A stretch of 55,099 nucleotides of DNA from Acanthamoeba sp. SK_2022b (lineage: Eukaryota; Discosea; Longamoebia; Acanthamoebidae). The notes under the pieces were generated by a model. That model was not told the DNA's origin. It worked only from the letters and a program-made list of their open reading frames with translations, and ran no database searches. Shown here piece by piece: positions 12,593 to 23,269 of the stretch; within the stretch, counting starts at the first letter, position 1; each line of letters begins with the position of its first letter. The stretch lies in contig JANDJZ010000272.1 of the NCBI GenBank assembly GCA_027943245.1, positions 1 through 55,099 on the forward strand. Reading direction: 5' to 3'. The position numbers and the translations under genes were made by a program.

Positions 12593-13480
12593 TCAATCTC
12601 GAGGGGGCAGGGGAGGGGGCACGTCTAGATACAAGTCCTCTGCAGCCGGGACCTCTGGCTGCCAGTGCTCGACCGGCGGAGGTGGAGGGGCTGAAGTCGG
12701 TGGTGGGCAGTCTGCAATCACGAACTGTTCTCTGAGCTGTGGTTCCGGCGGGGGAGGCGAGTACGAGGGCCTCGACCGTGACCTTGGAGAGGGTTGCAGT
12801 CCGCCATCAGCTGGGTTGGGTGGCGCCAGTGAAGCATTGGGCACAGAAAGTGGTCGCAGGTCGAGATCAGAGGTAGTAGGTTGACGCGCAGCGGAAGGTA
12901 GGAAGACGAAGGCGGGAACGAGGTTGCTGTCTGCTCTCTTCAGCCTGTTCGCCCTACTGTTTCTTCGCACTAAGCTAGGCGCTTCTTTGCTTTCATCCAC
13001 AAACGCAGGGGACGACTTGGGTCTGGTGAAGGCAGTGGTTAATTCAACAACGTTATGCTGACGCAGTGTGCATGAGGGGGTACCTGGGTCTTGCGCTGGA
13101 CGTTCGGGAGGCTGCAGGGTCATTCAACTGCTACAATAAGTTGGTGAGTTGAGTTCGGGCACAGAGCTCTGCGCGGAAGGGCGTACCAGAGAATGGCCAC
13201 GGTTTGTGTGATCTGCCAGTGCGATGAAAAGAAAAGAGAAAAAAAAAGATTGTGACTAACGGAGCTGAAGAACAGGTTCGTTGTAGGCAGGTCAAGTTGT
13301 ACCATGATAACCTCCCTGGTGGAAAGGGTTGACAACGTGATTTTTTCGGAATGTCATCTCTTGCTCGGTCGATGGGATAGGGATGTCATACGGGGACACT
13401 TGCATCGATACTCGTTTCACTTCAGCCAGCTCTTCCGAATCCTCTGCACCCCCCTTCAAGAGGTTCCGCACCTTCTTCAT
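12593..13480 (-). CDS. Proline-rich protein with C-terminal SH3 ligand, unknown
   Basis: Not recognised. On the reverse strand, ATG at 13478-13480 opens MKKVRNLLKGGAEDSEELAE, followed by a conserved-looking stretch YDIPIPSTEQEMTFRKNHVV. Two or three short exons and introns lie between about 13300 and 13020 (boundaries uncertain). A long last exon then gives PKSSPAFVDESKEAPSLVRR, a basic/Ser patch, and a proline-rich tail with APPPPPVEHW and the terminal PPPLPPRD, a good SH3-binding core, before the TGA at 12593. There are no membrane segments. It converges on CARMIL, also a polyproline SH3 ligand, 119 bp away. A cytoskeletal scaffold is possible, but that is inference. Confidence 0.6.
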
Positions 13481-13674
13481 CTTGTTCGGTTGTTTGTGAA
13501 AGAAAGAGGAAATGTCGCTTTTGCGAGATAAGGAGGTTCTTCCTTTTCTGGTTTGCGGTACTTCGTTTTGTTATTTTTGGTATCATAAAAAAAAAAAAAC
13601 GTTCGACCAACGGAGTTCTGTTTCGTTAATTTTTTGGCCTGGCTTTTTGAGGAATTGGCCAAAAGAGATGAGGC
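13481..13674. promoter_or_regulatory. Shared divergent 5' region, Pro-rich protein / zinc-module protein
   Basis: 194 bp between starts, holding a run of about 13 A residues near 13587-13600, a common nucleosome-free promoter feature. Confidence 0.35.
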
Positions 13675-16129
13675 ATGTCGAGACCACGCCACGGCTGCGA
13701 TTCCTCATCCGTTGATCTATTCAGCTTGTCCAAGGATCAACTGATCAAACGAGTCCTTGCCTTAATGCGTGAGAATGAACGGTTGCAGGGCGAAATCAAG
13801 AGAAGTATCGACGAGGCAGCGGACCTGCAGTTCCAGCTCCTCAAGTACCAGACTTGTGCGGCCACAGCGAGGTGTGTGCATCCATTTTCTCTGGAGCTGT
13901 GCAAACTCAGCAGCTTCCTCGGGCAGGAAGGAGACGGAGGGCACCAACGACGGAGAAGGTCCGTGTGGGGAAAGGGGCACCATAGACGAAGTGGCAGAAC
14001 CGAATCAGCTGCAGGAGGCACCTATAGTGGCGCCCCCCTCGACGCCACCGGATGCAGTGCGCCCTAGCAACTCACTGCTCCTGGAGTCGCCTGGTTGGGG
14101 TACCCATACTCCATCGCCACCACCGTTTCCTCGTCCTGGGCTTGTAGTCGTAGGACTCGGTTGGTTCTTGTGGCTCATTTCATGGGTTGTGCCCATCGTT
14201 CTGCCCGAGCAGGCTCCTCTGTGTCCAGCGAGCTGATGTCGCTTGCGGATGAGCTGGAGAGGGACTTTATGCTCAGGTCTACCTCCGCCACACAGCCCGA
14301 AGTGAAGGGCCAAGCACAGGGGCCCAACACGGATCGCAGCAATGCCGCGGCCGTAGTCGCTGCGACACCGGTGCCATCGGCCACTACCGTGGTCGTTTCT
14401 CCGACTCAGCTGTCCGTTCCGGTAGGGCGCGGCAGGCTGTCGCTGCGCAGGCGCACGAGTGAGCCTGCCAAGCGCCAGACAGAAGCCAACGAGGCCCTTG
14501 ACAAGGCGCCTGTGAAGAAGCCTCAAATAGATGCCAAGGAGAAGGAGAAGGAGAAGGAGAAGGAGAAGGAGAAGGAGAAGGAGAAGGAGAAGGAGAAGGA
14601 GAAGGAGAAGGAGAAGGAGAAGGAGAAGGAAGAGAAGGAGAAAATGGATCTGCAGAAGAAACGACTGCGCGAGAGAGAAAGGGAAGAGAGGGAGAAAGCA
14701 ACAGAAGGCGGACCTGGGAGGGTCAGTGGTGAGTCGAGTCGACCGGTGCTGCCCGAAACGAAACAGAAAGCTCAGAACGCAGCCTCTCCTCTCTCGTCTC
14801 CTCCACCTCAGGCCAAGAGCACACACGGGCGTAGGGAGGACGAGAAGCCGGAACAGGAAACGCAAACGGGCAGACAGGCAGGGACGACGCGGGAGGGCAA
14901 GCGGCCCATCGACGTCGCGCGTGAGGAAGCAGCTGTCCCAGCACGAGCGGAGGAGGACCGCAGCCCCACCAAGAAGCAGAAGGTGGACAGCGAGCAGGAG
15001 GAAGAGGGGCTCTATCTCGACGGCATCAACCTCCTACGTGCAGAGCAATACGACGTACGCCAACCTCAATCCAATTCGCATCTTTTATGGTCTCCCTAAC
15101 TCTGGGCCTTTGCTGCAGGACGGGAGGGGGGCGACCGCACAACCGGCACCGAAGCGACCAAAGAGCCTCAAGAAGCAGCTGGAGGAGGAGCGGCTACAGC
15201 GCGACTACCGCTCCATTCGGTCCTTCTTTCCGCTCAACGCAAACAAGAAGTCCGCCGATGCGCCGTCTTCTTCCAACGGGGCCGCTGCGGCTTCGCCGGG
15301 GCCTCGCCCGGAGGAGCGCTCTCCGCCGCCGCCGCCACCGTTGAGCCTACAGGGCGGCCCTGACCTGGACGGGCCGTCACTGCCGGGCAACGAAGCCAAA
15401 CAAGCGGAGGATGCCCGGGCGACAGAGCCGCCACAAGAACAGGCTACGGCCGACAAGGAGCGCAAGAAGCTCGCCCGGGCTCGGGTCAAGGCAGCCTCCG
15501 ACCCCAAGAAGGTGCGCGTGTGTTCTTTCGTTGTAGTGTATGGCCGGCCGGTGCGCTGACACGCATGTCACGATGTCGCTGTGGACGCGTTTTGGTGGTG
15601 TTGGATGGTGGCGGTGACCAGACGCCTCGCTTCGTGTTTGGGGAGAACTGTCCGGGATGCGCGACGTGGATGTCCAAGAACGACATCAACAGCGGCATGG
15701 ACACGCACAACGCGGCTGGAGCCGGCTTCTCGCACACGCAATGCGCCAAGTGCTCCCACTCCTTCGCGCCCACGGTGGAGGTGACCTTCATGATGACCTC
15801 ACGTCTGCGCAAGGAGGAAGACCGCAAGGAGCGTGTCCACTTCTTCGACCGGGCGCGGCTCGAAGTCGTGGCCAAGGAGCGCTACAAGCAGGGCGGTCGC
15901 CGTAGCTTCACCGCCACCATCCTCGCCGAAGAACAGTTAGCCCCCCTCCCTCCCTCTCTTCTCGACGGTGGCGGCCAACAAACTCTAAGCGTCGCTCGCG
16001 CGTGCCGCCCACAGGATGGACCTGTTTTGGAACCTGGTCTACCACTTTGGCAGCCTCAAGGATGCGGTCTGCACCATCTTCCCCACCCTCAACTGGAACG
16101 CCGTGTTCCGCCCCTGCCCCAAATCCTAA
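13675..16129 (+). CDS. Unknown protein: coiled coil, EK-repeat, Cys4 zinc-like C-terminus
   Basis: I do not recognise a named family. ATG at 13675 starts MSRPRHGCDSSSVDLFSLSK and a short leucine coiled coil (LIKRVLALMRENERLQGEIK). Middle exons hold acidic/Ser-Pro sequence, then SSELMSLADELERDFML, then a (KE)n tract encoded by the hexamer repeat at 14537-14630. After further basic/Pro-rich exons the last two form a compact C-terminal module. It begins TPRFVFGENCPGCATWMSKN, with CPGC followed by CAKC (C-x2-C...C-x2-C, a likely zinc site). It continues RKERVHFFDRARLEVVAKER, SFTATILAEEQ and MDLFWNLVYHFGSLKDAVCT, ending WNAVFRPCPKS at TAA 16127-16129. KKQK and KRPKSLKK motifs suggest a nuclear location. 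The C-terminal module looks the most conserved part. Confidence 0.7.
14537..14630 (+). repeat. Coding GAGAAG hexamer tract (Glu-Lys repeat)
   Basis: About 94 bp of near-perfect GAGAAG units inside an exon of the zinc-module protein. In frame it reads alternating Lys and Glu, followed by a less regular Glu/Lys/Arg region to about 14700. The other frames give long poly-Arg and poly-Leu shadow reading frames. Confidence 0.95.
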
Positions 16130-16187
16130 GAAGACTCGTTCATCACCATCATCAGCATGACTCGGCTTCTCCTGTCTTGGGCGATGA

Positions 16188-18316
16188 TCAGGCCGTAGAA
16201 GGGCGGTGGATGCGGCCTCGCATCATTTTGCCGTTGAGGAATTCGCCCTCCTCGACGAGGCCGTCCGGCTGCACCACGCGGCCACGCACGAGGTCGCCCT
16301 TCCTCCAGAGGCCCTCGATCCGGCGCCCGGTGGCATGGTCAACGAGTTTGCCCTCGCCCTCGAGGTGGTCGCCCTCGAACTGGCCCTCCATCTCCACCTC
16401 TCCCACTCGCGCGCGTCCCTTGAACCTCGTGGCCTGCTGTGGCTGGCCCACTTCCCACTCGCCCTCCAACACGCGGCCGTCCGCTGTGTGTGTGACCAGC
16501 CCCCCCCGGTCAGCCAGTAGGCAGGTACCAGGACTCGCGCTGTTGGAGGAGCTGTACCGAGGGCGCGCTTGCCCTTCACCAGTCTGCCCCTCACGAAGGT
16601 ACCCTCCTCAATCGTTCCGGCGGTACTCCTCGCTGTGCCTGTACGGTTCCTCACCAATGCGTGAGTCGTCTTCGGCGCTGTCCGTGCACGCGCTCGATGG
16701 CTTGTGGGTGGGGGGGGGGGGTAAGAGGAGGCGAACCAACAAAGACCTCAGAGTCGGGATCCCACTCTCCCTCTGCCTCGCCATGGCCTTCCATCGTCTG
16801 CTTGCCCTTGACCAGACATCCTGCATGCGATTGAGCCGTGGCACAAACGAGCGAAGGGAGTGAGCCTTGGCAGACCTCCTACGGCGAGAGAGAGATAGAG
16901 AGAGGTACCGTGGCGGAAGGTGCCTTCCTCCGTAAGAAGGAAGGAGTCCGAGCCGGGGGCGGCCTGTGTGCGGCAACCCTGCACGAGGACGCCGTTCTCG
17001 TCAAACTGACCTTCGTACACGAGCTCGCTGCCGTCTGCTCCCGTGACCGTGCGGCGGCCGTGCCGCAGGAGCCCCCGGTCGAACCGCCCTTCCGACATCT
17101 CCAGCACTTCCCCCGCTTCCTCGTCCTCTTCAGCCTTCTCTTCTTCGTTGTCTGCGGCCGCTCCCTCGTGCTTCTCCCTTTCCATGCGGTCGTCTCCTTT
17201 CGCTGACTCGGCAGAGTCGGCCGGGGCGGGGGCCGGCTCGGCGATGCGCTGGAGGGTGACGCGGCCGATGAACACGCCGCCTTCGAGCCACTCGCCCACC
17301 ATCACGCTACGGTGCTGGCCTTCGGGCGGGGTCACGAACTTACCTCGCCGTAGCGAGCCCGCCGGCGTCCACTCACCTGCGTACACACGGCCGTCGCTCA
17401 CCTGCCATCGCGGCCGATACGTGAGAAAGGCCACCAAACAGTCGAGCTCGTAGCCAAGAAGTACCCGAAGAGTGCCCCGTTTGCGCATGCCGTGCTCGAA
17501 GTCGCCCTCGAACGTGGCGGTGAGGTTGGCGTCGAGGCGCAGTCGCTGGGTGGCTCGTCCGTGGAGTGCACCAGCCACCCACTCCCCTTCGTCCTCCGTC
17601 CACTTGTCCGCCCCCACGCTGCGACCCCATCGTTCGAACAGTTGCCCAAACGAGATAGAAACCATTCGTGAGACGTGAGCCCACAAGCGCAAGGGAGGGA
17701 GCTGCTGGCACCGTGGGGAGCGCCGTTGCGCCAGTGACCCTCGTGATAGGCACCGCTGGGCTGGATGAGCACTCCTTCTCCATCGGCCTCCATCGCTTCA
17801 TTCACCTGGTCAGTGGATACGACAATCGCGATGCACGCGTGAGAACTGAAGCAGGGCCACATTGAGGCGGAGCGGAGAGTGGTCGAACCTCGCCCTGATA
17901 CTGCACCCCATCGGGGCTGCGGCGGCTGACCACCTTCCGGGCGGTCTCACCTGCAGCAGTGGCCGCTCCGGGCGAAGACGCTGCGGAACGGCCCGTTGGA
18001 GTTTGGGTGCTCAGGCGGCGAAGGAAGGCTCCCAATTGCCAGCCGCCAGCCGCCTGCGACTCACAAAGACAATCAGCGTGTCAGCCATCCATTACACTCA
18101 CAATAAGGAGGGGGGGGGGCATACCCGAACGCTGGGCACGCACACGCTCAGACTGCCTGCGGGGTGAGTCCTCCTGGCGGAGACAAAGAGGTTGCCGTGG
18201 TTTGGGCAGCGCAAGTGGTGAGAAGACTGCCCGAGTGGGCGGCAGGCTGTGCTCAGGTGTCTCCGAAGGAGCGCTCCGCGGCCCACGCTCTCACACGCTG
18301 CCGACGCCCTCCTCAT
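16188..18316 (-). CDS. MORN-repeat protein
   Basis: The reverse-strand protein is built of MORN-type units. Examples are YHEGHWRNGAPHG (near 17715-17755), EGEWVAGALHGRATQRL, ATFEGDFEHGMRKRGTLR, VYAGEWTPAGSLRRGKF, MVGEWLEGGVFIGRVTL, VYEGQFDENGVLVQG, EGEWEVGQPQQATRFKG and GLWRKGDLVRGRVVQPDG. A Glu/Ala-rich acidic spacer lies near 17060-17210. Stop TGA at 16188-16190 is 58 bp from the convergent neighbour's stop. MORN repeats bind phospholipids or scaffold proteins at membranes and cytoskeleton. The N-terminal exons are less sure: an exon near 17925-18035 (FLRRLSTQTPTGRSAASSPG...SPDGVQYQGE) is solid. An upstream exon with ATG at 18314-18316 (MRRASAACESVGRGALLRRH) is plausible, and the frame stays open to about 18434. 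Confidence 0.75.
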
Positions 18317-18435
18317 GGCCTTGTACTCCGCGCTGTGTGCTTGATTTCTTGAGAGTTTCTTTCCTGCTCGCAGAGCTTCCTCCACTGCCGCTCCGGCTTC
18401 TTCCTTTGTGTGACTTCGCCAACAAGAAGACGACA

Positions 18436-19915
18436 ATGCAGCGGGCTTCCGTCAGGTTGCAGTTGACGCAGCGCTTTGGCCGCTCCTCGTTCCTGGCGCG
18501 TTGCTACAGCAGCGCGAGCGGCTCCGCCAGCGAACAGCTGGTGCGCCTCGAAGCCGACCACCTGCCCGACGGCAGCCCCTCTGGTACCCCCCTCTTTCTT
18601 CCATTCAAGCCGGCCCTTTCTCCCTCCCCCCACTTATCTCCCTTTCGGCCTCGTGGCACCCTTACCCTTGAGTGCGTGTGGGCAGGTGTGTACGTGATGA
18701 CGTTGAACAGGCCTGACAAGTTCAACGCCCTGACGGAAGCCGTAGGGGAGGAGTTCCAAGCCCACGTGGCCCAGCTCGCTGCCATGCCGCCCCGCTCTCT
18801 CCGCACTCTTATCCTCACCGGGGCAGGCCCCGCTTTCTCCGCCGGGTACCGCCTTCCCCGCACTACAAACGTTAAGTGAGCAGCAAAAGGACCATAGTTA
18901 TTATTACCTCTGATAGTCTCCCTCCCCAGTGGTGATCTCGACTTCCTCTGGGCACGCACCAAGACCCCTGCCGATGAGAACACCGAGATCATGCTCAAGT
19001 TCTACAAAAGGTACACCGCCATTCGATCTCTCCACCCGGCGCTGCTGCAACGAACTGACCGGTTGGTAGGTTCCTTTCCATTCGGGACTTGCCCGTGCCC
19101 GTTATTGCGGCGATCAACGTACGCCGCTGTTGTTCCCCACCAACAACTTCCACCATAGTATGGCACGCACGCCCTCTTAACCCAAATAACCCCGGTTGGA
19201 TGGGGCCGCGCAGGGACCGGCGGTGGGCGCTGGCTTCTGTCTGGCGATGAGCTCCGACCTCCGCATTGCGTCCAAGGACGCCAAGCTCGCCGCCAACTTT
19301 GTCAAGCTCGGCCTCCATCCCGGTACGCTACCTGGCACTGCTGTGCCGCACTCGCACTTGCGCTGCTCGCAAGTACACGCACTGACTCTCCCGCTCTGAG
19401 GGCAGGCCTGGGAGCCACGCACTACATGCCCCGATCGCTCGGCACCCAAGTGGCGAACCGTCTGCTCTTCGTACGAGCTCCTCTTCTACCCTCCCACTGA
19501 CGCTAGCGTAATAATTTCTTCTAACTTTGCCGGCTGATGTCGGTTGGGTTGAGCCAGACCGGCGAGACGCTGACTGGCGAAGAGGCGGCAAGGCTGGGCG
19601 TTGTCCTGGAGGCCGTGGAAAAGGGTCAAGTAGTCCCTAAAGCGCTCGCCCTGGCTCGCAGCATTGCCCTCAACTCGCCCACTGCTGTGCGCCTCCTCGT
19701 GCGCACGCTCCGTCACGACGATGACATCCGTACACGCCCCCTCCCCTCCTGTGTCGCGGTTGCTCACTCACCCCCGTCTGGTGCGACCTGTACCACATCT
19801 AGATTTGGAGAGGGCGCTACTGCGTGAGGCCGACGGACAGGCCCACTCCTACGCCTCTGCCGATATGCAGGAGGGCCTCACCGCCATCAAGGCCAAGCGC
19901 CCGCCCACCTTCTGA
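18436..19915 (+). CDS. Mitochondrial crotonase-fold (enoyl-CoA hydratase/isomerase) protein
   Basis: The N-terminus MQRASVRLQLTQRFGRSSFL with many Arg/Ser and no acid looks like a mitochondrial presequence. Crotonase motifs follow across seven or so exons: VYVMTLNRPDKFNALTEAVG, LRTLILTGAGPAFSAG, GDLDFLWA, LPVPVIAAINGPAVGAGFCL, MSSDLRIASKDAKLAANFVK and LGLHPGLGATHYMPRSLG. The end is a helical C-terminus finishing AIKAKRPPTF, with stop at 19913-19915. Crotonase-fold proteins bind acyl-CoA through an oxyanion hole. The two glutamates used by true enoyl-CoA hydratase appear to be replaced (VGAGFCLAM and NFVKLG), so hydration is doubtful and another CoA-ester reaction is likely. It is divergent from the MORN gene. 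Confidence 0.85.
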
Positions 19916-20164
19916 GGCCAGCCAGTACGGCCGCGAGCCCAAGAGCGAAATGGCAACCACTAGTGCAACTTTCCAACGACGTCTCACCAACCAAGAGGCA
20001 TTGGTCCCGCCGAGATGCTCCGGGATCGCCCCAACCAACATGTTCCTCTTCACATTTTTTGCCCGATCGTCCACGATTTTGTGAAGCCGCCACGCAGACA
20101 ACCATTCTTCTTATTGTACCCAGCCCCAGTGAGAGTTATCCACATCTTTTGATTTGTTGCAAGG

Positions 20165-22589
20165 ATGGCAGGCACGCCAGCGGCCAGTGTAGCTCTGCTC
20201 GTACTGGTGAGCTTCTTGGTGGGCCTTGCCCAAGCTGGCCGCTTCATTGATTTTCCCACCACAGGGCGCACCAACAAAGTACCTTACCCCTTCCTCCTGG
20301 CCCTTGCTAGTCCCCCCTTCGTCTTCGTCTTCGTTTTCGTTCTCGCTTTTTTTCCCCTTTCATAGCACATAGTGATGCTGACTGGCCAGCTGGCGACGTC
20401 CCCAGCTCTTTGTTCCCTCACGCACCGATGAAGCATCCCCACTTTTCGTCATGCTCCACGGCTGCACCCAAAATCCTACGGACTTCGCCAGCGGTACCCT
20501 TTGTCATGCTCCCCTTGTGCACAACTCACATCCACTCATACTCTCCCCTCTCTCCACTCTTTATCGCCCGCCAATGGTCCTGCAGGTACCCAGATGAACG
20601 TGTTCGCTGAGAAACACAACTTCTACGTCCTCTATCCGGAGCAGACCTCCTCGGCCAACGCCAACAAGTGTTGGCTCTGGTACGTAATGGTGAGTGAACG
20701 TAAGGGAGAGTACGAATTAATCGACGTTGCCCCTGGGGCCACATCCAGGTGGGAGTCGAGTAGCCAGGGGCGCAACGGAGACAACAAACTGATCGCCGAC
20801 ATGACCGCCAAGGTCGTCGCCTCCTACAACGTGTCCACCTCAAGCGTGTTCGTAGGCGGTCTCTCGGCCGGCGCCGCCCAGTCTGTCCTCGTCGCCGTCG
20901 GTACAGCGCTGCTATCTCGAATCGCCAACTTCATGTTGCTCATCGGTGATGGTGTACATGGTGATGTGAGCAGCCTATCCTGAGGTGTACGCAGGCCTGG
21001 CGGTAGGGGCGGGTCTGGAGTGGAAGGCGGCTGAGTCGATTGTGGGAGCCTACACGGCCATGTCGAGCGGCGGGCCCTCGCCCGTCAAGCAGGGCGCCGG
21101 TGCCTACGCGCAGGAGGGCTCGGCGGCACGCGTGCAGAAGGTGCTGGTCATCCATGGTACCTCAGACTCGACCGTGCAGCCGGTCAACGGTAAGCAGGTC
21201 GTCTCCCAGTTTGCCACCACTCTCGACTACGTTCTCGGCAAGGGCAAGTCCCTTGGTTACATCACGGACGTGCCCACCGCGACCACGAAGGGCCAGGTCT
21301 CCGGCGGAAGGGTAGGCTCGAGCCCCATCTCTAGTCTCTGGAGGCGTGTTGGATGTGGCCTGATCAGCGCCGGCGTGCGTGGCAGGCCTACACGCTCTTC
21401 GAGTACGCCGACACGGCGCCGGAGAGCGGGCAGGTGCTCATCAAGTATGTGGAGGTCAACGGCATGGGCCACGCCTGGAGTGGCGGCTCTTCCTCCGGCA
21501 CCTACACCGATCCCAAGGGACCCGACGCCAGGCACGTTGACATCTCATTTGGCTTGCTCGCCCATGTGTAGTCTGTAGCTGACTTGGTCTCGTCTTATGT
21601 AGTGCATTGATGGTGGAGTGGTTCGTGCTCTCGAAGGACAACACCACTACTAGCACCGGCTCGACTACAGGCACAACCACCGGCGACACGACCACCTCGA
21701 CCACCGGCGGCTCCACCTCGACCACTTCTACCACGGGGGGTTCCACCACCGGCGGCTCCACCTCGACCACAACCACCAGCACCACCGGCGGCGGTGATGA
21801 ATACACGTTCAAGGGTATGCACGGCGTGTCTGTGACGCAGAGTCGACGCTCCTATGCTCATCCAGGCTTTACCTCATTAGCTGTGCAGCGAGAGTCGGGC
21901 TATGTGGGAATGTTGGTTGCCGACGGCTACGGCTCCAGCGTTGGCAAAGTGGGCGATAAGGGTGCGTCGTGTTCGTCTGCTCCTGACACCTGATGCCGTG
22001 CGTTCGCCAACCATCGGTCAAACGGACAGGTCTCTTCAATACGGACACCTATCGAACTATACTGTCTTTCGACACTTCGTTCCTGGGCTCCGATGCCAGC
22101 GTTTCTCACGCCGTGCTGCGCATCTACCGCAAGTCCCTGGCCGGGGCCGTCGGCGATATCAGCGTTGATGTGAAGCAGGGATTCTTCGGCAGCAGCGCCT
22201 CGCTCGAACAGGTTTGCCTACCTTCCCACAAAACACGCGCACACAACTTGCCGGACTGGATTCTTGCTCAATGCGAGTGTGCGTGCCGTGCCTGATAGAG
22301 CGACTACTCGGCGTCGGCAAGCGCGAGTGGCGTGGCGACGCTCTCAGCACCAAGCGCCGACGGAGAGTACAGCGAGGTGGTGCTCCCGTCCAACGTGCTC
22401 TCCCTTATCGGCGGAGAGACTGCTCGCGCTCAGTTCCGCCTGCGCGCCACCACAACGGCCTCGTTCTCGGCCAACCTCCTCGAAATCGACGCTGGAGATG
22501 CCGCTTCGCCCGACAATGACGCCAGTCTCTTCGTGCAATACCATCGCACCGCTTCGTCCGGTGAGGAGGGCTACGGGTCCTACTTTTAG
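20165..22589 (+). CDS. Secreted PHB-depolymerase-like esterase with Thr-rich linker and C-terminal adhesin-like module
   Basis: ATG at 20165 begins a signal peptide (MAGTPAASVALLVLVSFLVG, cleavage probably after AQA). An alpha/beta-hydrolase of the PHB depolymerase/feruloyl esterase (CE1, LpqC-like) type follows: LFVMLHGCTQNPTDFASG and FYVLYPEQ. The nucleophile motif is GGLSAGAA (near 20862-20885). The acid is in VIHGTSDSTVQPVNG and the histidine in NGMGHAWSGG. A Thr/Ser/Gly linker with repeated STTGGSTT units (21640-21790) joins a beta-rich C-terminal domain (YVGMLVADGYGSSVGKVGDK; TYRTILSFDTSFLG; AVLRIYRKSLAG). That domain resembles DNRLRE-type modules of secreted bacterial proteins. It is probably an extracellular esterase degrading polyester or feruloyl-type substrates. 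Stop TAG at 22587-22589. Confidence 0.8.
21640..21790 (+). repeat. Coding Thr/Ser/Gly minisatellite (linker)
   Basis: Imperfect repeats of ACCACCGGCGGCTCCACCTC-like units, translating to runs of T, S and G (STTGGSTTGGSTST type). It forms the linker between esterase and C-terminal domain and is likely O-glycosylated in a secreted protein. Confidence 0.85.
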
Positions 22590-22894
22590 CTGTATTATTC
22601 TACGTGTGTATGCTGTATTTACAAAGGTCTTGTCTGTAGTTGTGGCCTGCGTGGGTCAGCACGTGACAATGACCAAGGTTTAACATTCTTAAGAAGTCGT
22701 ACCAGAGTGAACAACCCACGATCTTCGAGGGGTGCCCTGATGAGACAGATTCAATTCTGAGACAAAACTTTAGCCCTGACGCCACCGCACAGTGTGATTG
22801 GTGAGGACCAATGGGACAAGCAGGTCTGGGAAAACAAGAGAGTGACTCGAATCACTGCTCTCAAGGGATCTCTTTTCTTGGGACAAGGAAAACT

Positions 22895-22900
22895 TTTTAT
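22895..22900 (-). terminator. Putative reverse-strand AATAAA polyadenylation signal
   Basis: Forward TTTATT in ACTTTTTATTCAC reads GTGAATAAAAAGT on the reverse strand, downstream of the decayed Cys-rich frame that stops at 23270. The position fits a 3' UTR of about 370 nt if this unit was ever transcribed. Confidence 0.3.
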
Positions 22901-23160
22901 TCACAAATGGAATAAAACACACTGAAAAATGTACAAGGCCTAAAAAGATAGCTTCAAATACTGTACACATAGGTGAAATTGAAACTTTGATGTTACAAAA
23001 TGTCTGATTTGTGTTTAAATGGTTGGAACTTGATCTCTTCCCCAAAATCTCATTTCAGGAGCTTGGTGCCAATTTAAACAGTGGCAAAATGTATTAGTGT
23101 TGCATAGATAACATATAACAAGAAGAACTGTTTTTCACTATCTTTTCTATGAGTGTTTGG

Positions 23161-23178
23161 AAAAAAGTAACAATGTCA
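23161..23178. repeat. Island direct repeat A, copy 1
   Basis: AAAAAAGTAACAATGTCA, identical over 18 bp to 23671-23688. It is paired with a second repeated element (B) at 23110-23138. Confidence 0.8.
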
Positions 23179-23269
23179 ATTTTTAACAAACCTAAAACTG
23201 GTGTACATGATGCCAAGGTTGAAGGTACTTTACATGTACATGTGGACTGGAGCACAAAATGAAGTCTAT

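Noticed and set aside
14005..15559. Long poly-Leu (reverse) and poly-Arg (forward) reading frames over the GAGAAG tract
   Set aside because: They are frame shadows of the hexamer repeat. The third frame gives the Lys-Glu protein with proper exon joins.
22770..23045. 91-residue reverse reading frame in the AT-rich island
   Set aside because: No domain and no codon bias; the frame is open only by chance, and it spans the putative AATAAA region.
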